From contig CM020517.1 in the NCBI GenBank assembly GCA_009823395.1, positions 16,027,501-16,091,500 on the forward strand: a stretch of DNA of 64,000 nt, in the 5' to 3' direction. Made by a program: the position numbers and the translations under genes. Of the stretch, positions 54,711 to 64,000 are shown piece after piece (positions within the stretch are counted from its first letter, which is position 1; each line of letters opens with the position of its first letter). This stretch comes from Thamnaconus septentrionalis (lineage: Eukaryota; Chordata; Actinopteri; Tetraodontiformes; Monacanthidae). Below the pieces are notes generated by a model. It worked only from the letters and a program-made list of their open reading frames with translations, searched no databases and had not been told where the DNA came from.

Positions 54711-55877
54711 GAGATTCTTCTCTCTTCAAATCTTTATCGTGTGTTTCCCCCCCACCAGCAGAAACTCTGCGTTTAGTTCTGCAAGTTTTTTTGTTTTTTT
54801 CATCCTCTCGCCTGCCAGTCGGCGCTGTCCTGCTTGTCGTCGCGAGCGAACGAGACACACCCAGGATTTCGGCGGTTTTGAGCTGCAAGCATCATCACGG
54901 TTGGAAGCCATCGCCAGGGCCCATTATTTATTTATTGGCTCCAGCCGACTGGGAGACTTGACTGCGGTAACCGCACGGAGAGGAGGGGAGAGCAGCGCCG
55001 AGTCGCCACACACCGAGCGGCCCTGCTCAGAACAGGCAGCCACGCGGGGGTGGGGGAGATATTTACAGTATATTTTGGAATTTTGCAGGAACGTCAGTCG
55101 ACACCGAGGCCGGACGCATTCGGCCCGTTTTACAGTTAGCAAACGCTCCGTTCCAACCCCCCTTTCACCAGAACTCCTTCCTGTTATCCAGCCGCACAAA
55201 GGGGAAAACATCCAGCTTCCTGTACGACAGGTTGATTCACAACTTTTACCAGCGGTGGAAATGAGCTGTCGAGGTTTACGGGCCACTTTACTGCCGCTGA
55301 GCAGCTCCTCACCCGCTTGTACGGAAACAAAACAAACAGATTTGGTGCATCTACTACTTATTTATCTCCGTGTACAGTACAGGAGGAAACAGAATGTAGG
55401 TTCGGCACTATGTAAAAAAAGAAACATTCAAAAAAAACCTTAAGAGCTGACCTATTTTACTGCAGCTGGTGATCTTTGAGTGTTGTGGTAAATCTTCAGA
55501 CAGATGCAAATTTTTAAATATCCAAGTGTGGGCTGCTCTTTAGAAAATGAAGAAGCATTTTATTGATGAATTTTCATCGAGATAAATCTCTTAAATTCCA
55601 CCTTGTCCCAGGTGCAGTTATCACGTTCACTCTGTCACAATTGGAGCAAAGTAAAACACGCCCCTGGGTTTGTTGGCTTTTTTTTTTGTTTGTTTTTTTC
55701 TCTTCGCTTTACTTATCGCGTCGCTCACCGTCTCGACCAGAGTGGTGAGTTTGTGCTGGCTTTTGAGGTAGACGCAGGCACCACATCTTGTCTGCAGAGA
55801 GGCCTGCAGGGTGCCGAGCTGCAGCCTCACATTAAAGCACCCATAAAGCCGAGACCTCAGTTACCCCAAATGCTCCA

Positions 55878-55898
55878 ACACACACACACACACACGCG

Positions 55899-55953
<55 letters not shown>
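55878..55953. repeat. (CA)n with central (CG)n microsatellite
   Basis: CA repeats flank a GCGCGCGCG core, alternating purine-pyrimidine throughout and therefore Z-DNA prone. Confidence 0.95.
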
Positions 55954-55954
<1 letters not shown>

Positions 55955-56319
55955 AGAATAGAGCAGACCATGGTCATGCCACAAACCTAACTGATCCCAC
56001 CGGCCTCCCTCTCATCACCAGGATCCTCGGAGCTCACACAGGTCGCATGTTGCAGCCTTGCAGCGTCTCCTCGGTATCGCCGCACTCGTCAGACCTCCAT
56101 GTTTTTTTTTTCTATCAAAGTTTCAGGTTGCCGAATAGTGGTAGTCGGGTTTCTATTCTAGACGCCTTTCAGAACCTGTAAGCTCAAGCGAGCGAGCGTG
56201 TGTGCGTGCGTGCGTGCGTGTGTGTGTGTGTGTGTGTGTCTGCGCACGCACGTACGTACTTCCTGTGGTGCAGACGTGGGTTTTGGATGTGACAGACAAG
56301 CGAGCTTGCGAGCGGGCCG

Positions 56320-56350
<31 letters not shown>

Positions 56351-57258
56351 ACGGCAGGATGTTCCTCCACAGCAGATGCACGTCTGTTGATTCGACGCTG
56401 CTCGTGAGAGCGCGTTTCGCTTCGTCAATCAGCTACGCCTCAAATATCTGCGTCAAATCTTTTTTCACTTTTGAAAAGGTGTGAAAATGAAATTTTTCCT
56501 ACTGAAATTACATGAAAACAATTTTTTTAAAAGTTACTAAAATATATACGACTTGTGCCTCTGAGAACTCGAGATAATTAGAAAAGTATTGTTTTAAAAT
56601 GCATAATTGAAGCACCTCAATCAAGCTGGCAAAATTGCAGTTCTCATAACCAGAGGAAGTGGCCCAGACTATTGGATCACACTTGGATTTCTCCTGCAGT
56701 GCACACAGAGATGTACGATAGGAATTTGGAAAATGCCTTCCACGCGTTTAGGACAACGCTGCATCCTGCCGATCACCGCGGCGTCTTTGAGAACAAGCTC
56801 TTAAGTTTATGGTAGAAGGACAAGGAAAGGAGATTTTTTTTTGTTTTTTCAAAAGGTGTCCGTCTGGCTAGAATAAGGTTGGCCGGAAGTGTCGTAATAG
56901 CCACCAGTTGAGACTACAGCGCCACCTAATGTGGCGGAGGCAGACTTACTGAATCGGAGAATAGCAGTTATCAGTCTGACAAATCCTTTCCAATTATTTG
57001 AGTCTTTAAAATGCTGATACCAGCACTGATGGCCTATATTTAATGTCTGTGCGGCTTTTATTTTTACTTTGTTTTTTTCTGCTTAGATTAACTGCAACAG
57101 TTTGAATAAAAATCATTTTTGCATTTTCAAGTCCTTTTTTTTCAAATTTTTCATTCAGGTCGTCTATTAATTGTGTTTCACATTCCAATGCTGACAGTAA
57201 ATTTGTCAAACTTAAGGTAAATAGTCTGTAAACTATTAAATTGTTAGTCATTGGTGCA

Positions 57259-57292
<34 letters not shown>

Positions 57293-58800
57293 TGCCCATG
57301 CTTATGTGCACGTATCTGCTTTGCACACACGCTTGCACTGACCTTTTTTCTTTTTTTTTTCTTCCGAATTGCAGCCTACACATTTCAGTACCTCTGTGGT
57401 TTTCTTACTGACCTAGAACTGGGACACGGGGGGGGCTCCTCGGAACGGCCACACAGCGCCGCGCTTGTGTACGTGCGCGCGCGACGCTGGTGCCTCGCGA
57501 CTGTTTGTCGGTCTCTGCGGCGGCAAATGCCGAGCGGCAGCACATCTGCGAGAGGCGACGGCGGCGCGGCCTCTCGAAAGGAGCCGGGGACGTAACGGTG
57601 CACTTCATTTTTCTCCCACAGACGTCCTTCTCACTTTCTTCTTCGCCCCTCGCTCGCTCGCGCTGCCCCTCTTTCGCTCGTCTCCCTCTGTGACAAATGG
57701 GAGCGATGTCCATTAGGATGCTTTATGAGGTGGCGGCGACGCGGGGCGCTGCTGACGGCCTCGAACGCCGCCGCCGCCTACACCCCCCCACCCTGTGTGC
57801 TCTTTAATATCAGAGCTCATTGCTCTTTGTCATCCATCGCAGTGCATGTCTGCCTTGATTCCTTTCGCGTGTGTGTATCTGTGTGTGTGTGTGTGTGTGT
57901 CTGGAGCGAATCCCTCGGCTCTGGCGGCGATTCTCGCTCGTGGAGAGCCAGATTCCGCGGCCGCTACACATGTCTGATCTATGATCGCCTGCCTGCTTTT
58001 ATTCCACGGGAGACATACAGTGTTTCCTTTGTGGGGAGGGCGAGTGTGCGCGCGTGCATGGGGGTTGGGGGGGGATGGTTGCGCTGCTCCTAATGAAGGC
58101 CACGCAGGGTGGCCTCTCCTCGCCCGGCCTCTAATGCATCCCAGGCCCCCCGGGCTGCCTGGCAGGCTGACTGAGTGCCTGCGCTCCGGCAGCCCCGACT
58201 CGGAGGCTCTGAGACTCTGAGACTCGCTCTCCCCTCCGAGTCCAGCGGCGAGGAATGCAGCGCAGAGCCCCGCAGTGTCAGAGAGCACCTCGAGGAGGCC
58301 CGTAATGAGTCCCCCCGCGCAGACGGCCGACATGGAAGACGCTCCTCGGGCCTCTCCAAGTGCCTTTTATTCACAGGAGGATATGAGGACCAAATGGATC
58401 GGTAATAGGGCTGCGTCTAATCGCTTCCATATAGAGACATTTTTTAGTGTTTCCCTGCAGAACTTTTCAAAGTCAGGACTGTGTAAATTATCCCAATTAT
58501 TTTCTCTGCAGCTAAAGGCTAAACGGCAACTTTCACTTCAGTTGAGTTGCTTTTTTTTTTTTTTTATCGAACGCTGTGGTTGGTTGTACTGAAAGCTGTA
58601 GTGCACACTTGGATACACACCTAATAGCCTTAGTCAAATTAAATTGTTAAATTAACAAAGTAGACAACAGTTTTGAAGATCCAGGCATCAGTTTTATTGT
58701 TTACCTCTCCTGTCCTTTTGACTGCAAACTGCCCAGGGACAGGAGGCAGAACTCTTCACAGAGTCCTTTCTAAAATTGAAAGTGTTTGAGAGAGTGAGAA

Positions 58801-58831
<31 letters not shown>

Positions 58832-58832
58832 G
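58801..58832. repeat. (ACAG)n microsatellite
   Basis: About seven tandem ACAG units followed by AGAG. There is no coding meaning. Confidence 0.9.
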
Positions 58833-59693
58833 AGGTTCAGAGAGAGAAATCCTTTATGACACGTTGTTTTTCCACCAACATGTGTGTGTCATTATCTCAA
58901 TGCTGGCAAACATTTTCACAATATCTGCCCGTTGCATCTTCTGTACCATCCATTCAAAACAAGCTTGAAGATGTGTTTGGTACATGCAGAGTTTGGATTG
59001 AAGATTTGGGGAAAAAATACATCTACATTATGGAGCACAGTCCTCTGTTGCTTGGATCCACCGTTTATCATCCAGAGAGAAATATGACTTCTTTTTATTT
59101 TTACATGTATATGCATTAAAATCCAATTTTATCTAGTGTGTATGAAGTTTGTGAAGGAGTCATAAAAGACAGACATAGCGTACGGGGGTATTTATGCACA
59201 TGCAACACATGGAAGCGCTTTGCTTCAATCTGTCAGTCGCGAAGAAAACACTTCTGATGTTGTTTCCCACGCTCATCGCTGTAAATAGGTCTACAGACTG
59301 CAGGCTTTGTTTGTACTTTAGACACATATGCACAGACACACACAGACAGAATGAAGAAAAGAAAAGGAAAAAACAACTGCAACTGCGTCTGCGAGGTGCG
59401 CCGCCATCTGTGCATTGCTCTGCCTATGTGCTCCATACGGCGCCACGGCGAGAGGCAGGTGCGCTGTGCATTTTTGTTCCTTTGGAAAATAAAAAAATAG
59501 CACAACGAGTGCAACTTTTAGTGTGTGTGCAGATTATGTGCGTGTGTGTGTGTGTGTGTGTCCTGTCTGTCTGGGAGCGGGTGTGCAGCCAGGTGCCTGC
59601 TATGGGCTTTGTGGTTGTGGTTGGTGGCTTGCTTGCTTGCACTGCAGACAACTAAGAAGGAACTGTCTCTTTTTTCCTGTGTTTCTATCTGCT

Positions 59694-59725
<32 letters not shown>

Positions 59726-62700
59726 TGCATGTGCGTGCAGTACTTGCAAATAAATTCTGTTTACTCGCTCACAGGTCTGCAAATTTTCCTTCAACGTGAC
59801 GACGGGGATGAGAGGAGGTCTCAGCTGCATTCAGCTCACTACTGTGCACCAACACAGGTTCTATAATGTTGCTGATTTTAATGGCGAGCCGTGAGCGCCA
59901 TGCCCAAATGAAAGCGCCGCGTCTTCATAATGAACTTCTGCAAGTCGAACGCGGCACGAGGCCAAAAGCAAAAGTGGTGACTTTGCGCGATAGTCGGAAG
60001 ATAAACCAGCACTGGCTTTATCAAAGGACTGTGCTCAAAGGAGGGAGACGGTTGCGGGCTCACTACAAAGGGAAACAATGGTTGGAGTGGGAGTATATAG
60101 CACTCCGCCATTCCCGCAGCCCAGCCTCAGGACTGAAGGTGGCTCTGCAGTATGGACGAGTGTGTGTGTGTAGTAGGGTTTTTAAAAATAGCAGCACGCA
60201 AGTTTGCAGACTTCACCCTGGTTCAAAGGCAATATTATAATGTTTTAACTAGTAAGTATAAAAAAAGAATGCATTATTTTGTTTATTTGCCTAAAAAAGT
60301 TACAACATGGACAGCAGAGCAGCATAAACAATAACATTAAAATATTAATAATAATTTAGAATATGGCATAAATGAAATTAAATTATTTTCATAATTTTTA
60401 CGACAAGGAGATCAAAAAGGGTTTGGCATCGCACAAGGAAATGCATTTATCCAAATTAAATGACTGGAATGGCTGCAGTGCGTGTGCCGGTCCTGTCAGT
60501 GGCGCTGTAACATCGTCTCTCCAGAAAACAGAGAAGAACACACGGAAATGGTTGTAAATTTGTCGCAAGGCAAACACGAGAAAAAGTGGGCAAAAGTGAA
60601 GGATTTGAACCTGCAAGCGAGGGCCGACCACGAGGAAGAACTTTGAACGGACGTCGCGATCCAACGTAGTCGCTATCGTTGGCCGTGTTGCCGCATGTGT
60701 GTTGAGCCAGGGGCGGGGCTACGGTGTCAAGGTGGATTTTGAACACGGAGACGCAAGGGTTTGCAATTTCCACAAATCCAATCAATTGCACAGACGAAAA
60801 AAAACAAAAACTTTTTTTTTGCAGATACCGCAAAACATCCCATGTCTGTGCGTCTCGCACCTCTCTCCTGCCCAGCGTGCTGATGAAGCTCGAGGATTGA
60901 GGCAGACTTTGCCGCAGAACAGGACATGCTTTTGCCACATTCTCACGGTGTTGGTTACCCAAACCTCCTTACCCAGAACTGTTGGCTAGGTTCTCCTAAG
61001 TTGAGTCACTGCAGGCGAAAAAGCTTCGCGCTTCACCCGCACACAAACCGCTGCGTGGGATCTGAGTCACACAGAGATGAAGCTCAGAAAACCTTCACTC
61101 ATCTGCATAACACACACACACGACGAGCACGCACGCGCGCACACACACACACACACACACAGATTTAGTCGTCGCTCCAGTCCTGATTTGACTTCACGCC
61201 GCTGCGGACAGGTCGCTCACCGTGATGATTTTCCTCCCCCCCCCCTCAAACCTAGCGAGCCACGAGGAGACGCATGGAAAGCCGAGCCAAGCGCGAGTCG
61301 TGTGTGGGGCCTGCGTTTTGGTCCGACCTCAACATTTAGCACAAGGCTAAAAGTGGTTTCTAAAACACCAACCAGCAACCTCTCCTCCCCCCCGTGCACA
61401 TGTTTCCACTGCGACAACAGCCATTGCTGATATGCAACTGTTGTGATGCACTCTTGCTCAGAAAGGACATTGTGCAGTCGCGCAATTAAAAGGTTACGAA
61501 ATATAGCTCGAGACGAGCCGTCAAATTCAGTTTTTGAAAGTTCGGACACTGCCGTTTAAAAGTTCAGGGGTCACTGACTGATTTCTCCGTTGAAATCCAT
61601 GCGAACCAGTTTTACGAAATAATGATGTTGAATCCTCTGCGATCATCACAAGCGGACGAAAACCAGTCAAGATGTGCTTCACAAGTATGGGAACATTTCA
61701 GTGTTTAATGAAAACCATTTCCAGTGTCTAATTAAAAGTGATTGACAGAATTCCAAGTGTGCAAAATTCTGTGTGAACAGACTAAAAGTGGGCTGAAATA
61801 TAAAAGATGAAGCTTTTATGGTTTAGCGCACCCAATTAAGTGTAATTATTATACGAAGCTTTGTTTTAGAAATGTTACATTTTTTTCGGCAATTTTAACT
61901 TCAGCAAATTTCATCTTCTGTAATGATGGCTGCGTATTGCACACTTGACATTCATTTTCTAAAATCACACTCAAGTAGACTGTCAAAGCCATCCCATAAT
62001 GTGTTTGGCACATCCTGACTGATTTTCGCGCACCAGTGATGTTCTTAGACCTTTCCAGATTCTTTCATGAAGCTGCTTCTAATTGAGCTCAATGCAGAAA
62101 TAAGTCGGTGATTCCAAACCTTTGAAAACTACTGTAGTGTAGATGTTTTTGTTTTGTTTGTTTTTTTGCTGCAGTTCAAACAAAGTCAACTTTTCTCTCA
62201 AACAGAACTTAAAAACAACAAAAAAAATGACTTTGTGAAAACAAAAAAAGAAATGCAAAAGTATGCATTTTGAATGAAATATTCATCATCTGAAACTGGA
62301 CCCCCACTTGTCAAAATAAGCCATAAAATATTCATGACGGGAACGTCAGCGGCCTGTCAAAACCTGAAACTTTTGCTTACAGAATAGAAAGCATTCCGTC
62401 GCCTTCTCCTTCCCGTCCTCCTCGAGAGGTTTCAATGCGTGTGAACGCGTCTTGAGGTTTTTGCCGGTAACGGGCAGAGCACGAGACCTGCCGGTGCTGT
62501 ACCAGCGTGAAATCAGAGACGTCAGGTTGGCATGGGGTTGGCGGAGCGCTCGCCTGCTGTGTGCCGAAGAGGCCGCAGAAATGGGTTCCGGTATGAGTTT
62601 TATGGCGAAGGTCGGTCTCGCTGCGGCTCGACTGGCGTTCCGAGAAGCCGCCGCGGAGCTGGCGGCGGTCGGCGGCCGTCTGACACTCCGGCCAGGGCGA

Positions 62701-63221
62701 CCCGCAGCGTTTGACCCGTCTCGCACTTACCGTTGTGTCAATTTAGAAAGAATTTAGAAGAAGTCTTTATTGTCCACCAGGGTGGAAAACTGTCTTTGGC
62801 TCAGCAACACAGGAGACAAGGAGAAATACAGACATGTTAGAAGACAAAATACAGAATAAGTTAAGAGTGAAAGTAGTAAGCAAACCGGTTCACACTTGGC
62901 CTCAGTGTAAACTTGCCTCAGACCAGGCGCCGCGGAACCCTTTTCCTCTGTTTGTTTTAAATCAAATATTTCCATTTGTTTGACAAACGGTTGCTGTGCG
63001 TCGGCGCAAATTTTGACGCGAAAAAAATGTGAGTCACCCCCAGCGATGGCTGAGCCAACCAACGGTCTGCGGCCCTCAGACGGGGAGGCAGATGTGACTC
63101 ACCTCATCCAACACTTGCGGTCGTCACAGCATTTTCACTCGTTAGCCAGATGTTTCCATTGTACGGGCGAGACGCCTTCCTAATCTGTGCCAAAAGCCGC
63201 ACAAAATTGAAAATTATTTTG

Positions 63222-63283
63222 CAACAGCAGAGATCTGTACGCAGATCTGTACGCACAGATCTGCGTACAGATCTGTGCTGTTG
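63222..63283. repeat. near-perfect inverted repeat, 29-bp arms, 4-base loop
   Basis: Positions 63222-63250 and 63255-63283 are reverse complements except for one G:G mismatch (63230/63275), separated by ACGC. Each arm itself contains two copies of AGATCTGTAC/GCAGATCTGT-type words. The whole is a long hairpin or cruciform, embedded in a plus-strand frame with no recognisable protein. Confidence 0.95.
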
Positions 63284-63783
63284 GGCCCCGTGCATAGCGC
63301 CATCGCCACGGTGGGCGTTATTTATTTTAAAGTGTTCGCGCAATTGAATTCTCACGATTTCAATGTCGGTGCGAATGCACAAATTTTTTTTTGCTTTTTT
63401 TTTTTTTTTAGCAATCTCCTTTTTTTGCTGTTTTTTTGCAAAAGTGGCTGTGTGTTGTGTCTGCACGTCTCCCCTCTCGCCTTCCCTAAAACCAAGAAGG
63501 CAGAAGTGAGAAACGGTTGAGAAGTACGACCAGCGTCTTCCTGTTATGTGTGTGTGTGTGCGAAACCCCAGACGGCTGTCGGAGCCGCTCGCACGCAAAC
63601 GCCGCTCGGGAGCCATGGCAACGGCAGGTCTCACATGCAGAAGGCGGAAGCGAGTCTGCTCGCTGGGGGAAGTTATCGCTCCTTTGATGGCCATCGCCGT
63701 GGTTTCGTGAGAAATACCGTGACTCGCCTCCCCCCACCGTCACCGGGCCTCCCAGCGGTCAGTCGCTGTGGGAATTGTCGCGT

Positions 63784-63819
63784 CTGCCGCCTGAGGGCGC
63801 CGCCTGCCACCTGAGGGTG
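63784..63819 (+). promoter_or_regulatory. two tandem CTCF-like motifs
   Basis: CTGCCGCCTGAGGGCG (63784-63799) and CTGCCACCTGAGGGTG (63804-63819) match each other at 14 of 16 bases in the same orientation and resemble the CTCF core CCGCC(A/T)G(G/A)GGGCGCC. A GGC repeat follows. Function is inferred from the motif only. Confidence 0.3.
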
Positions 63820-63983
63820 ACGGGCGGCGGCAGCGGCGGCGGCGGCGGCTGCTTCTCCGACGTGAACCAGAGTGTCAGTCACCAGCGGGGCTCCTATCAG
63901 ATGGGAGAGATGCACCTCAGCAGTGCCAAAGATGAGCCACTGCGATAAGTCCAGCCATCTTCGCTGGTGTTTTTTGCTCTGAA

Positions 63984-64000
63984 CCAGGCGTGGCCAAACT
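63984..64000. mobile_element. left end of a second hAT-like element, cut by window edge
   Basis: CCAGGCGTGGCCAAACT matches the left end of the element at 21438 in 15 of 17 bases, and both are preceded by GAA. Only the first 17 bases are inside the window. Confidence 0.5.

Larger units (their letters stand above)
54711..63221. other. upstream intergenic region without recognised gene
   Basis: I see no exon with a known domain. Simple repeats include (AC)/(CG)n at 55878-55953, GT near 56217 and 57260-57292, CT at 56320-56346, (ACAG)n at 58801-58832, GT at 59540-59562 and 59694-59722, and CA at 61107-61162. A CTCF-like word overlapping a short palindrome lies at 56917-56934, with an ETS-type CCGGAAGT at 56883-56890. 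The stretch 62758-62900 (AAGTCTTTATTGTCCACCAG and on) resembles a fish retroelement tail, at low confidence. Confidence 0.55.

Noticed and set aside
54469..55443. 324-codon plus-strand frame
   Set aside because: It runs through a LINE 3' region and unique DNA without domain or motif; its composition is that of translated non-coding sequence.
60456..60962. 168-codon minus-strand frame upstream of runx3
   Set aside because: There is no recognisable motif, start context or splice signals; frames of this size recur by chance in GC-balanced intergenic DNA.
62346..62757. Overlapping Ala/Arg-rich frames on both strands
   Set aside because: They are open because of local GC richness; neither translation shows a known fold and no exon borders fit.

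Overview
The window is eukaryotic, almost certainly from a ray-finned (teleost) fish. Coding exons are short, bounded by GT/AG-type splice sites and separated by kilobases of intron. The rest is full of (CA)n/(GT)n, (CT)n, (CAG)n and (CATC)n tracts and of small DNA-transposon and LINE remnants. There are no operons. Almost all long open frames are repeat artefacts, such as poly-Cys/Val or Thr/His from (GT)n and Ser/Ile/His/Pro from (ATCC)n.

One protein-coding gene is recognisable: the Runt-domain transcription factor runx3, on the minus strand and covering about three quarters of the window. In transcription order I see: a G/C-rich P1 region (about 49.8-48.6 kb) with a probable non-coding first exon ending at 49353; a P1 coding exon at 48735-48637 whose first residues are MASNSIFDSF; a 21.7-kb P1-P2 intron; the P2 exon (start codon 26944-26942, MHIPVEPP), which carries the first part of the Runt domain; two further Runt exons (25999-25843 and 24377-24273); a linker exon (11759-11643); and the terminal exon (656-175), ending in the Groucho/TLE-binding VWRPY. 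The splice phases of all six coding exons agree. Direct joining gives 372 residues from P2 and 387 from P1. The 3' UTR leaves the window at base 1.

The assignment to RUNX3 rather than RUNX1 or RUNX2 rests on the P1 N-terminus (MASNSIFDSF), the HRxKLEDQ linker, the [14 protein letters not shown] motif and the lack of a RUNX1/2-type exon 6. Points of interest in the gene are an apparent GC-AG intron inside the Runt domain, two possible in-frame cassette exons (30 and 75 nt) between linker and terminal exon, an altered P1 N-terminal tail, a linker and terminal exon shorter than in mammals, and a (CAG)15 plus (GT)23 pair flanked by G-rich tracts in the P1 leader.

Intronic and upstream DNA holds identifiable mobile elements: a 486-bp non-autonomous hAT with a perfect 8-bp target duplication (36.6-37.1 kb), another hAT-like element at 21.4-21.8 kb with a sister copy starting at the right edge, two copies of a palindromic-ended MITE (45.9 and 54.0 kb), the second nested inside an L2-like LINE 3' end, and a complex (CATC)n array (52.9-53.9 kb) with four copies of a 57-bp spacer. 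A 29-bp-arm near-perfect inverted repeat lies at 63.2 kb. An intronic cluster of YY1, two CCAAT and CRE motifs (35.26-35.48 kb) looks like a cryptic promoter. I recognise no second gene in the 15 kb upstream of P1, and no RNA gene, CRISPR array or bacterial-type system.
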